Source: Salminus brasiliensis
Taxonomy: Eukaryota > Chordata > Actinopteri > Characiformes > Bryconidae
DNA length: 64,000 nt
Reading direction: 5' to 3'
Assembly: GCF_030463535.1 (NCBI RefSeq)
Contig: NC_132900.1
Span: 29,655,721 to 29,719,720, forward strand
In this document: one piece after another, positions 52,681 through 64,000 of the stretch
Layout of the letters: each line of letters begins with the position of its first letter
Numbering within the stretch: the first letter of the stretch is position 1
Translations under genes and position numbers: made by a program
The notes under the pieces: generated by a model
The model's database searches: none
What the model was told of the DNA's origin: nothing
What the model saw: the letters and a program-made list of their open reading frames with translations, nothing else

Positions 52681-53149
52681 AGGAGCCGACACTTTTTTTT
52701 TTGTTCAGAGAGTTAATCACACCTGGAAATTCCCATAGTGATAAAGCAGTTCTTCACTGCTTTACTGATCTGAGTGAATGTTTGACGTGAACCACACCAC
52801 TGCTCTTCCATTTGGACCCAGTGCCGGTAAAGAAGTTTAACTCAGGGTTAGGCTTCCTCATCAGTGGGTGGCACGCGGAGAGCCGGGAGCTTAAAAAAAA
52901 TGTCCATAAAATGCCTGCTGATGCATTTGCTATCTGAGTCCAGCAGTGCAGTGGAGGAAGTCTCAGTTCCTCTTCAGGCTTTCCCTATCAGCTGTGCCTT
53001 TAGCTGTTGACATCTGCAGATGTCTAATTGCTAGAGCTACGACCATAACCAGCTCCTATGTGTTGGACTGTCATAATCATTCACCTGCAGAACGTAAGTA
53101 AGTCGTGAAGTGTGGCCTCCTTGTGCATCCATGAGCCTTGGGCGCTCAT

Positions 53150-53285
53150 GACCCTGTCGTCGGCACTGGCCACTGCATACTGAGAACACCCCACAAGACC
53201 TGCCCCTGTCAAAGTGTCACATCAACACATCAGCTTCAAGAACTGCCTCACATGTGTAGCTCACCTCTTGACTGGTGCCATATAT
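53150..53285 (+). repeat. Family E dispersed repeat, copy 1
   Basis: 'CCACTGCATACTGAGAACAC', 'CCCACAAGACCTGCC', 'AACACATCAGCTTCAAGAAC' and 'CTCTTGACTGGTGCCA' match a common fish repeat (from memory) and the copy at 57985-58170. Confidence 0.55.
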
Positions 53286-53302
53286 ATATATATATATATA
53301 TC
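53280..53302. repeat. (TA)n microsatellite
   Basis: A short TA run at the end of the family E copy. Confidence 0.85.
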
Positions 53303-56300
53303 ACATATATATCACAAATGACATCCTGCAAGAGAAGTACACACAACAACTTCCCCTAATAGGGCTAAAGGGGGTGGAGCCCTGGGGTTACCAAGGAACC
53401 ATGTGGGAGTGTGGTGACACAACAGACCAGAAGTTATTGAGTAAAGAATTACTGCAGCTGTTGCGCAAAGGCGCGATTTTCAGCGAGCTCCTTGAAACGA
53501 GTCCCAACACAAGTCTTTCAAAATATTAACCCATTATTCAGTTATTAATCTGATTATTCAGTGACAGCACTCTCAGCAACAAGGGTCCTATATAGTACCC
53601 TAAAAAAAAGAGCTCCTTGACCCTTTCTGATGCTAATTCTGACGATTAATATATTAATTAAACCCTTAAAGATAAGCTTACTATTAATTATTCTGCAACT
53701 ATTATAAATTTAATATGTCATAAATGTATAAAGTTATGTAGTTGTGACATAAACAATGTGTTTGGTGACCCACCCATACATTTTTACAGCATAATGGGTT
53801 AAACAGATGGATCTACTTCTGAAGTTTGGTCGGCTAGACGTGATATGGTTCTAAACTGGTGGGAAATATGATGAAATGTTTTATGAATTCATTCATGAAA
53901 ACATTCATATGATGAATTTTTGTATTATGATACACAATATGATATTATGAGAATATTGATAATTTAATTAGATGTTCATTTAACTATATTAACAATAGGA
54001 GAGTATTTGAATAGTGTTTTTTAAGAATACTGCTGCAATTTTATCAAATTAAATCATAATAAATATCACATATTGTAAAAATGTCTTTAAATATTGTGAT
54101 ATAAGCTTTTACTAGATTACCCACCTCTACTCTAACCATCAGCTAAATTCTGCATTAACCTTTTATACCTCACAGCAGCCTGAATACTCAAAAATACTGA
54201 AATACTGAAAACTATTTTGTTGTATATATTGTAAGATATTAGGATTTTAATAAAAAAACATACTCTTTAATGTGTAAAATTGTTTCACACATTTATACAT
54301 TTCTTTTTATAATGAAAAAATAAGGTTAACAGCCTTCAGTAGAATCTGGGGGGTGCTAATAATCAGATTAGCAGACAGATGAGTCTGCATTTTTTTTCTT
54401 ACTGTTGATTAGAAGTCAAAATAAAGGCCGAACAAACCTGTAAAACAAACCTGCACTTAGCCGTTCCTCTTTCTGTCATTTCTCACTATTAAGTATACCT
54501 CAGTTTAATATTTTAATGAAATGGGAAGCTTTCAAAATAGTGTCTATGAAGAGAGGTTTATTTTTTAGCATCATAATTACAGAGGCTGTTACGGCTTCAG
54601 TGTGCATCTACCCTTCAGTCCTGGACTGACTGATCTGTGTTGGTTTCGACTCATTACGGTTTTGTTTTCAGCAGTGGATCCAGTGATAGAACTTTTTTTT
54701 TTAATGAAATTAAAAAACATATTTTTTATATTACACTGTGTTTTCAGCAGTCAGCAAAGACACCGGCCTTAATTTTCTAATTAAATGTAAAAACTTTTAA
54801 TAATATATTTTGATAGTTTTACTAATTAATGTTATTATGTTTTGTTTTCAACAGAGATCATTCAGATCATTCAGTCTCTAACAGTGAAATATCCAGAAAC
54901 CACAAGTGTGTTCTAGAAAGGGGTGTCTGTGCCAAATCATTAAAACTACAAGCACCTGCAAAGTCACCAACCTTTGTAAAAACAAATAACATAAGATTTG
55001 AACCAAACGTCTGTAATATTTTGGCAGATTTGTTTTGTTCCATGGACATATTTGGATAGGGTTATGAGAATCACTTACTCATATATTATGTTAATGTATT
55101 TTTATTATCTATGTACATTTGATTATTTTCTTCTTCGTCTTTTAATATTTCATGCATGTTTGCTGTATTTGTACTTTTTGTATTGCTATTCTTATTTGTA
55201 ATGATAACTCTCATGTATCCTGCCTTGTTCCTCAGTGGGAACTCTATAGAAAATCATCTAGTGAAAATGATGTTCTTCTTTCTACATGTAACCTGGTAAA
55301 ACCCTGAGTACGAATAAATAACTAATTATTAAACCACAACTGCTGATTGTTGAAAAATCTTTGACCATTATGTTCCCGTTAATGAGTCATTGCTTGGCGG
55401 AAGTATGATTTACTTGGCTAATTATTAATAAGAAGTTACCAATTAAGTTAAATTCATCAAAGGAAGATCAAAGAAAGAACATGTTTTGATGACTTTCCGT
55501 TCAGATGAAACTAAAAGATAGTATATATAAAATATAACGATAAACACCAATAAATGCCAAATAACCTAAAATAAAGAATAATAAATACATATACAGAGAT
55601 AATAATGTATCTACAAATGTAATACAGAAATATTTACACTAAATGTAAACAATATAGAAATGAACAGAATTGAATAGTAGTGATGAGCATTTTAGTGCAA
55701 AAATCATTATATTTTAATTATATTTTAATCGTATTACTTTAAGTTGCCATTTTAAAAAAGCAGTATGTCATTACAGCCCTTTAACGATGATAAAATCATA
55801 GTAATGAGCAGACTTATTGCTTTAATCAGTAACTGTACCATACATGAATACATAAAGTCAAGGCCCACTAGCCTTGAAGTGCATGGTGGGCCAAAGACTG
55901 AAACGCCCAGACGGGCTCCAGTGACTTCGTTTCCAGCTGAATGCTCTACAGTAAGGCAGGGTGTGTCTGCCGGGGGCCTCGCCCTCTATACGTCTCCGTG
56001 AAAACACACTGGTCTGGCCATCATGTGCTTTCAGGCAGCTCACTGGGCCGGAATGAGGGTCTTCTTATCTGCGGCCGAATTACACTTCAATTAACCTCAA
56101 TATAGCATAGTCTCCTCGGGCTAACTCAGGCCAGACTGACCCAAAACACGGTCCCTGAATGCAATAAAGGGTGAAGAATAGAGATGAAATCAGTGGCTCT
56201 GAACTTTGGACCGAGCTCATATCTGCTCTGGGATCACGAGTGCATGGCAGTGATCCTGTAAACATTACAAAGGAGGAACTAATCCAATCAAAATAGGCTT

Positions 56301-57086
56301 TAATCTGGACGTCCATGAAATGGAGCTTGACCCAAGAAAGAACAGCTAATTACCAATGTTTTGGAGTTTAAAGAGCATCCGTGACTGCAAACAGTGGAGA
56401 TAACCTCATGATCTCATCGCAATGTATCAGTGATGAAGGGCCATCATCACCACCACAACCAACCACAGGCTAAGCTATTATGCTGTATTTGTGTAAACAG
56501 CATCAGGTGTGGCGGCCACACTTAACACTTAGCTATACTTGCTGGGTCATGTGATTTTATATGTTGCCACTGTTTTCCAGCAGTACAGTCCCTTAGCAGA
56601 TAATGATATTAGCCATTCTCTCGTCCAGTAGGCCCTTTCTTTCAGATGGGAAGGACAGGCTCACCCTCTTTGTGGACAACATTTGGCCCACAGTCAAACG
56701 CTACCGTCACCTGACTGTCCACCTGACTGTAATCTGCTTTAATGCCAGTCTGGCGCTGAAATCCCCTCTGCAGTTATTAGGTGAGTGCCAGCAGCCCATC
56801 TTAACCTGAAATCCAGCAAAGATGCACTAGCTAGCAACAACAACAACAACAACAACAATAAAAAACTACCTTAGATGCTGATTTACCAAAAGCTCCTAGA
56901 TGCTTCTAGATGATCCAGGATTATCAGATCTGAAATGTCAACAGAGCTCCAGCTCCATGATGCAAGATCACATGAATCATTAGGGAATCAGATTCCCAAT
57001 GCTGGGCTTTTCATGATTGAGAGAGTGTTTGGTATGAAGACTGAAGTAAAGGTGGATGATGTGGTAGAAAACACAGTATCCCTCCA

Positions 57087-57570
57087 CCATATGTCCAAAT
57101 ACTTATGGACACCCCTTCTAATGAATGCATTCATCTGACAGAGCTTGTCTAGTCCCTGTAGAGAAGTACTGCCAATAGACCAGGACTCTTCAGTGCACAC
57201 ACACACACACACACATGAACCTACTATCTAGTAGAGGGGTCTCAAGCCCCATAGCATTGATCTGTGGAGCAGTGGAGCTACATGTGATCTCTGGAATGGT
57301 GGTTGTGCTCCCTCCAATACTTTCAAGTGGGATGAGTTGGGGAGGTGGGTGATAATGGTGAGGTGGGGTGGTGATCTTCCAACATCCGGACCTCACTAAA
57401 GCTCTTGACACTGAATGCAATCAAATCCTTGCAGCAGTGCTGTTCCAAAATCTAGTAGAAAGTCTTCCTCTCTGGACAGTAGAGACAGATACTCCAACAA
57501 AAGCAGGATTAACTCAAGAAGAAACAATGAATTAGCAGGTGTCCCAATACTTTTGCCCATATAGTGCATA
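57087..57570 (-). mobile_element. Family A transposon, copy 11
   Basis: Inverted orientation, 'ATGTCCAAATACTTATGGAC' to 'CCAATACTTTTGCCCATATA', with a CA run (57196-57214) in the interior. Near full length. Confidence 0.8.
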
Positions 57571-57984
57571 TACCATGTTCTTGGGGGTTGAATATGGACA
57601 CAATTTATCAGCACAATTGCAGTGAATGGTTAGTTACTGGTTTGAATTATTGTTACAAATATAGAAGATAATGACCTAATGGGCTGACAGCCAATCAGAC
57701 GCTTTCTACTACGTGTTTTTTGCAGTTGCAACACCCCGGTTCTCAGGCTTGGTCTAAATGTGTGTCTTTTATGATACATGCAATTTTTCTGTGCTCTAGA
57801 CGTACCGGTGCTCCCCATGATTATATACGAACAGTGGTGTAATTGTAGAGGTTGGTGGTATATATAGAGGCACCAAGACGCTAGCAGCAGATCCTCCTGT
57901 AAGGTGGGGCCTCCATAAGAAAAATCCAATGAGCCTCGGGCCCCATTGACTCACTGCTTGTCCTTCCTTGGAGCACTTTCGGTA

Positions 57985-58170
57985 TGTACTGACCATTACA
58001 TACCAGGAACACCTCACAAGGCCTGTCTAATGTTTTGGTGAAGTTCTGACCCAGTTATCTGGCTCAGATTCTTTTCGCTTGCCCACGTTTCCTGCTTCCA
58101 ACACATCAACTTCAACTGTGAACTGGCTGTTCACTTCCTGCCTAATTTGTATATCCCACATCATGTCGGG
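57985..58170 (+). repeat. Family E dispersed repeat, copy 2
   Basis: 'CATTACATACCAGGAACACC', 'CTCACAAGGCCTGTC', 'TTTCCTGCTTCCAACACATC' and 'CTGTTCACTTCCTGCCTAAT' align with the copy at 53150 and extend it. Confidence 0.55.
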
Positions 58171-59089
58171 ATCCACTGGAATCAGATAGGCCTTCATTTT
58201 ACTGTCAGTGCAAACCCCTTGACTTAGCCTGCTTTTTCTGACATCCGACCCAAGCCAGGAGGCCACTTTTTCTCCAAAATGCCCGCATGAGGTATGAGGT
58301 CACCGTTGGCAGCTAACAACAGGGTCATATAACCTGAGGAGTCCAAAACGGGGGCCTGGTATTCATGGACATATACAAGAGCTGGTATTCAGAACCCTCC
58401 GTTTGTCCTCAGGAACAAAAAAACAACAACAACTGAGAGATGATCTGGGAGAGAAAGCAGTCGGGATTCCCACAGGGTAACCTCTAATGGAGAAAGAGAA
58501 AGGGAGAGAGAGAACGAGACAGAGCGAGCAAGCAGGCAAATCGCATGGTGAGGGCCAGTGGGGGCATTAGAGACATGGGGGCAGACAGATGAAGAAATGA
58601 AGAGAGAGAAAGGAGAAAGCCCGAGAGACCGGTGTGCTGAGGAAGCAGGAGAGAACGCCTGACAGAGAAAGAGGAGGGAGGGAAGAAAGAGTGGAGCAGG
58701 TAACTTGATTTCAGAGGCTATTGACAGGCCAACAAAGAGAGAGATTAGATAAAGAGGAGACAAAGAAAGGAAGAGGAGCAGTCGGGGGGAGGGGTGGGGG
58801 TGGGGGGGATAAGGGAGAGAGGTTTAGGCCAGCTTGGCGTTAGGAACTGAAGAAGGATGTTGTGGAAAAAGGAAGACGGAAGAGTCGACTTACTTTATTA
58901 AGGCAGTGGATGTTTGGAGTTTGGCTGAGAGATAAGTCCTTGTAGGCAAAGCAAGGCCTTGATGGCGATCTCCCATGTAAATGCAAGCTGCAGTGTAACA
59001 CAGCCTGTCCTGCTCTGAAAGGGATCCACAGTCGGCCGTCATCTAACTACTTACTACTTTACTTCCAGGCCTGAACCTGGAATTCAGCA

Positions 59090-59550
59090 ACATACCAGTA
59101 TTCCCATAACTGTATCAGTATCAGTACCGATACTGGAACTTACCCACAGTATCGGTATCGGCAACAGAGAGCACCGATACGACTTTCTTTTTTTACCTTA
59201 ACGTTTAAAAATCCAGTAAACAGCCAGTCTTCAATAGTTATTAATTATTAGTTATTAAGGCTAGATGGAGATGTCTACTTGCAATGGAATGTGAATTCTA
59301 AACACTGCATAAAAAGCTGTTTGGTCGAGCTTAGCAAGATTACGCTTCCCTACTTGCTTTTTCATTGTTCCATATCTCTAAAAACTGTTGAAATGTGCAG
59401 CTCCTCAAGCAGTACATGCTGTTCTTTTTAAGAAGCATCAGCATTTATAGCTGTCTATCGAGTATTTAAGTCAGAGTTGGTATCGGTATCGGTACTTCAA
59501 AATCTGGTATCAGTATCGGAAATTAAAAAGTGGTATCGGTGCATCCCTAA
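59090..59550. mobile_element. Inverted-repeat element with GTATCGGTATCGGT ends
   Basis: Both ends carry TATCGGTATCGG / CAGTATCAGTACCGATAC words. The right end is 'GTGGTATCGGTGCATCCCTA', a terminus common to fish hAT-type miniature elements (from memory). The interior is AT-rich and non-coding. Confidence 0.6.
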
Positions 59551-60794
59551 TTCCCACCAATAAACCCAACAGAATGCTTGAAAATGCTGGGTGAGCCGGT
59601 ATCCTACACTAATGCTACATTAACTGCTCCGATTTGAGCTTTTCACAGCGGATGTTGTCAAACAGCAGCTTTCTAGCAATCCGGGTGCGAGCCTATTTTG
59701 AGTAAGCCAACGGCGACACCGAAAAAAAATCATCAAAAATCAAGAAGAAAACTCAATAGAGGAATCCATCCTCCTCTGGGCGACACCGGATTGCGCATCA
59801 TGTAACAATACAGCAGTAGAATAAAGAGTCCAGAAAAAAGGTCATTTTTAGACGAGCCTTGAAGTTAACATTGGAGCAAACACAGCACCATGCTAACATT
59901 TGTGGGGCCGGCCTACTCCAGCATCAGGTCTGGTAACCACTGCTCCACACGCTTTCCAGTGAGCATGCCTGGTCTGAGACAGATGGTGGGCAACTTGCGG
60001 TTTAGCGCACTCTGACCTCGACGTTGAAAGGGTACCGGGCGACTGGCTAACGAGCGGAATCTAGTTAGCCCTCCTGCAGAGTGCAAACTCCCCGTCCCCA
60101 GAGAGCAGCAGGACTGCTAATTAATACACCCAGGAGGACGTCGCAGACAGCACACAGAGAGATCAAACCATAATGACACACACCCCACCCACCCACACAC
60201 ACACCTGTCCGACTTCACAAAGCAAACGAGGCGGCGATGTAGACGCTGCAGCGAAGCCAGTGTGCTTTGTGTATCAGCGGTTACTCAACCGCCGTTCCCT
60301 GGGACTGGGGCGGTATCCTTTGCTGGGCTTCCTCGTTGGAATTACAGGAAATAAGAGCAGGGATTATCCAAAGCAAACCGTAATCCCCTCTGATGATCCG
60401 CTCTGCTGTAAATATGGCTGTTATTGTGGCTGAGTCGGCCCACCATAAGTTTTACACTGTAAACAAGAACAGTCCCCCCCTAAGCAAACAATACTACTGG
60501 TGCTAGGTTCTACCGATCAAGCACCACGACTGTTTTCCAAAGATTTCACAATCAGGGATGAGTCCGGATACCAACGCCTTGGCTTTGCACCGATTTCCAA
60601 ACAATACTTTTTCTTTACAAGTGTGGGTGTGGCTTACAGGTGCTGTTCTCCATCAAACTAAATACTTTAGTTCAAAATTCCCAAAAGTTTTATGACGAAT
60701 CTGAGGACAAACCACTGTTTTAAAACTTGGGACACAGCCCATCCATCCTCTGGGTGGTTGCAATGCCAAAGCGTGGGACCACTATGAACAGTTG

Positions 60795-61030
60795 TGCAGC
60801 TGAAGTGGTCTCTGCTTACAGTAGTTAGTAGCTGGTTGGTCACTAAGGTGCTAAGTGGTCACTTTGGCTACATGGTTGTGATAGTATCCTAGCTGGTAGC
60901 TATGTTACCATACTTTGGATGGTTACTACCAGGCAGCTACTACAGTATTTCAGTTGGTTGTTAAGCTGTCACAAGTGACCGCTAAGGTGGTTTTAAGTGG
61001 GCGCTATGGTGTTCTTAAGGTGTTTCTTGG
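60795..61030 (+). repeat. GTTGCTA-type minisatellite, block 3
   Basis: GGTTGGTCACTAAGGTGCTA, 'GTAGCTATGTTACCATACTT' and CGCTATGGTGTTCTTAAGGT are diverged units of the same repeat as at 48830. A SINE fragment interrupts it at 61030, and it resumes briefly at 61205-61260. Confidence 0.65.
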
Positions 61031-61203
61031 TTGGTGTGGTGGAACGGATAACATCAGTACCTGACATTGAGCTACCACCACACCATGTGGGAGACATCTG
61101 AGGCAATAAGAGTCCTTGGGCAAGACTCCTAACACTACATTGGTCTATCTCTGTAATACGAGTCACCTTGGATAAGAGCGTCAGGTCAATGTTGTAAAAT
61201 GTT
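61030..61203 (+). mobile_element. SINE-like fragment within minisatellite block 3
   Basis: 'GTCACCTTGGATAAGAGCGT' near the 3' end is the hallmark of a widespread fish SINE tail. The preceding text 'AGTCCTTGGGCAAGACTCCT' fits the same family. The head is not clearly tRNA-like here. Confidence 0.55.
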
Positions 61204-62214
61204 AATGTATTGGTGATTGCTAGAGTGGTTGCTATGGTCTCTCAGGTGGTTGGTAAGGAGTTTTTTTCCATTCATTCATATGGATAAAAAGCTGTTAAAA
61301 AACAATAAAACACATACAATTGTTACGCGGAAACAGTACATTCAATCAAAAGCTGTATACAAGCCTGAATCACATAAGCTGTGACATGAGATAATGTGTA
61401 AAAATCTGGCAATAAAATAAGAATGCAAGAAAGTTACAAAAATATTTAAATTTGATAACCAATTTGCAAAGCGCAACCATAAGCATTATAGTAAAGTAAC
61501 TCTATTATAAAAAGATGTCTACCAAAAGTGATCCAGGTTGTTTTGTCTGGACTGTTTTCTTCTGTTTACTTCTCTTTCTATGACGCCAAAGGGAAGCTTA
61601 CACAATTTTGGAAATGTTAGCCACACAGAAATCACTTTTCCAGAATAAAAACATACTATTTATTTATCCATGCACTCCTTATGTGTTCTGTAGTACCCAT
61701 CAAACATCATGCAGTGCAGTTATCTGCAGTTTTATTTATTAATTTCACTAAAACTAAAAATCTGTACTTGTTGTGCAACACCAACACCAGTACAGATCTC
61801 GGCCAGTGCCTAGGAACTGACCTTTGATTACGTTTTCCTCATCTTTTGTCTATTTAAGTGTCCGAATGCAGAAGTTAAAACTGTGTCAGTAACGAGAACT
61901 GAACAACAGCTCATGGGTGTGCCCGAGGGGAGGTTAACTCTTTGCCCTGTGAGTGTGGTCTGTGGGAACGAGACATGTGGATAGACCAGTGAGTGAGGTC
62001 ACTTCCTGTGATTGGTTCGTTAGTCAGTGTCCTCCCACGGAGACCCAGACTCAAAGATAGACACAACTGGACTTGCTGACCCAGAGCGACTTAAGAGGTG
62101 TACCCTCTAAACATAACGCTTGAGCAGGTTAATGAATCACAGAAACTGCATTCCATTCCACTCACAAACTCCCATTACGAGCTTAAAGGCACAGTTCAGT
62201 AAAGTCCAGACTAC

Positions 62215-62330
62215 TGCTAGTATTTTGGATGGTTGCTAAGGCGTTTTTTGGTGGATAATATGGTACTGTACATGTTTTTATGGGGCTTTCTATGCTATTT
62301 CAAGTGGTTACTGTGGTGGGTTGGGTCGTA
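62215..62330 (+). repeat. GTTGCTA-type minisatellite, small block 4
   Basis: GGTTGCTAAGGCGTTTTTTG, GTGGATAATATGG and 'TATGCTATTTCAAGTGGTTA' are a few diverged units of the repeat. Confidence 0.5.
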
Positions 62331-64000
62331 TTAGTGTATTTGTTATCAGTGTGCCGTAACAAGGGTGCTCAGCCTGTGAGAAGAGTTGAGGCCTGTTTGT
62401 GTACAGTTATACCCAACCCCCTCAGCCCCTGCATTCTGTTGCCTTTCTTGCACTCTCCTGTGTACTGAAGTCTATTCAGCTGTTATTCTCCATCAGGCAT
62501 CACAGATAACGGCACACAAACAGCTTTGTGGCCCTGCTATTTGCACAGGTGCCTTCCAGTCCCCCACTCCAAAAGAACATCAATAGGCTAAAGCGCATCA
62601 CACATCCATTACCCTGTTGACCGGTACAGCTACGCGGCATTCTTACTCTGCAACCTCTCTGGGTCTGCAGGGCCAGATAGGTCCAGACTGTGCCTCTGTT
62701 AGTCTGTTCTTTAATCCTCATTAACCTTCGGCCATTCTGCAGGCCCCATGGCAACCTGACCTGGCTCTCCCTCCACCCCACCCGCACCTTTCTTTTGCTC
62801 TGCACAATTTCACCCGTCTCCTCTTACTGTTTCCGACAGAGACGCCGTGGAGCAGAAGCTTTATGGGACATGCCATGCAGAGTTGGAGGGGTGGGTGAAT
62901 GTCCAGAGTGCAAAAGCACAGTAAATTCTCAGAGAATTAGACACAATGGGAAGTGGACTTCCAGTTAGAGCTATTCACCCATGCAGCTCTGAAGGGCTGG
63001 AAATGGAGAAGGATAGAATTACTCAAAGTTTACAAAGCAGGCTTATGTCACAGGTGAGCAACCAAGCAAATGAACCATCAACATGCTAAGAAAAAGTCTG
63101 TTGCTTAGAAATGTTCCTGTTTTCCGTTGCCATTACAACTAGAATTTTGTCCGAAATGTTTCTTAACATTAATTAATGAAAATAGCAAATAATTGAACGA
63201 TTTGGGCAAACTCACTGTTCATTTATTGAGCAGTAATTCGAACCGACAAACTTTGTCCACAAACTTTTGGCAAACTTTTAGTAGCTACGACAGCCCGAAT
63301 AAAGCACATCTTTTGTCCTCCATTTGAGCCACTGTAGGCTCAATTGTTGGGCCCTTGCGCAAGGCTCTATCTTACAGACAGGAGTCTAATCTTGTAAGAC
63401 TAGGAATAACTGCCTGTATGTGTCGCCGAGGTGACCACCAAGTGGACAGGCGTTCCTTTAAGGACTTTCTTCTTCTTATTAGGACATTATTTACTTTGCA
63501 ATGGACACCTGAAAAAAGGAGCTTGCGTGAGCTCGCTAATGTTAACACAGTCAGATTGAAGGCACCTGTCGGTCAGCTGTAGCCTGTGGGGGCTCTGGGG
63601 TCAAACTGAGTGTTCTATTAGTAATAACCCTACATCACACCATATGTGAGACCGGGTCAAAGGTCACACGGCACCGGCCCGCAGTTGCTCTGTAATGGAG
63701 ACAGCACTTCAAAGCCACGGTTGAGTGTGCACTTCTCTGACTGGGGTAAAACCACTTCCCCGTGCTACGTATCTGAGGCAGGAACCGACTGTGTTGTTAT
63801 ACTGTCACGACGAAAGGGCCTGAGGAAGTGACAGGGATGATTTGCTGCGTGAATTAAAGAGCGATTAAACGGCAGCGCTTCGCCTGTCACTGACATTACG
63901 GCCAAAGGTGGCTATCAAGCGTGCGCTAACGAGGCCTGGGCCAAACAAGCCAACGCTCGGTTATTGTTCTTGACGCTTCCAGTCGTTCAAGCACATAATA

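Larger units (their letters stand above)
47913..64000. other. Upstream intron/flank of arhgef2, no exon recognised
   Basis: The exon at 47912 begins in phase 0 and needs an upstream coding exon, which I could not find in these 16 kb. Either the first exon is too short to recognise or it lies beyond 64000. Stretches 53540-56930, 58800-59090, 59560-60790 and 61410-64000 show no repeat family or gene I can support. GC-richer patches near 59900-60400 and 62600-62800 are unassigned. Confidence 0.5.

Noticed and set aside
53262-53279. Short ATG exon candidate (MAPVK) with gtgagc donor as arhgef2 first exon
   Set aside because: It would end in the wrong phase for the exon at 47912 and lies in a family E repeat.
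58389-58763. Minus-strand hydrophobic open frame of 124 codons
   Set aside because: It is a translation of a GA-rich low-complexity stretch; the Ser/Leu/Phe composition is what CT repeats encode.
1-64000. A novel multi-gene biological system
   Set aside because: All recognisable coding exons belong to three known vertebrate gene families; remaining structure is repeats and non-coding DNA.

Overview
The window is vertebrate nuclear DNA, almost certainly from a ray-finned fish. The genes are split into many short exons with GT..AG introns. The spaces between exons are filled with short non-autonomous DNA transposons, a tRNA-derived SINE, microsatellites and minisatellites whose sequences resemble repeats common in teleosts. 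Some repeats recall otophysan fishes (characins, catfishes, electric knifefishes), but the species cannot be fixed from sequence alone. No bacterial, viral or organellar gene was seen.

Three protein-coding genes could be built exon by exon, all on the minus strand. (1) At the left edge, the first coding exon of a cytoskeletal tropomyosin (tpm3-like, 645..514) with a GC-rich promoter region to its right; the rest lies off the left end. (2) A complete 13-exon annexin (12358..3690, 332 residues), best matched to the annexin A9/A2 group. It has four annexin repeats but only one intact type II calcium loop. (3) arhgef2 (GEF-H1), a microtubule-associated Rho guanine-nucleotide exchange factor. Twenty-one coding exons run from 47912 to 15108 (928 residues in frame), covering C1 zinc finger, serine-rich linker, DH, PH, coiled coil and acidic tail. 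Only the first, N-terminal exon was not found. In human, TPM3, ANXA9 and ARHGEF2 all lie on 1q21-q22, so this looks like a compacted piece of an ancient linkage group.

Layout: 1-1.2 kb tropomyosin exon and promoter; 1.2-3.7 kb intergenic with tandem palindromic repeats; 3.7-12.4 kb annexin; 12.4-15.1 kb intergenic plus the arhgef2 3' UTR; 15.1-29.2 kb the dense part of arhgef2 (20 exons); 29.2-47.7 kb a single 18.6 kb arhgef2 intron that splits the C1 zinc finger and holds a 1.9 kb AT-rich minisatellite; 47.7-47.9 kb the first C1 exon; 47.9-64 kb upstream intron or flank with duplicated minisatellites and no recognisable exon.

The three products are cytoskeletal or membrane-cytoskeleton proteins, but nothing in the sequence suggests joint regulation beyond shared strand and neighbourhood. 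I did not find a new biological system. The items most worth a second look are the selective loss of calcium sites in the annexin, the shortened arhgef2 C-terminus, a minisatellite that seems to travel with fixed flanks, and an 11-copy terminal-inverted-repeat element family.
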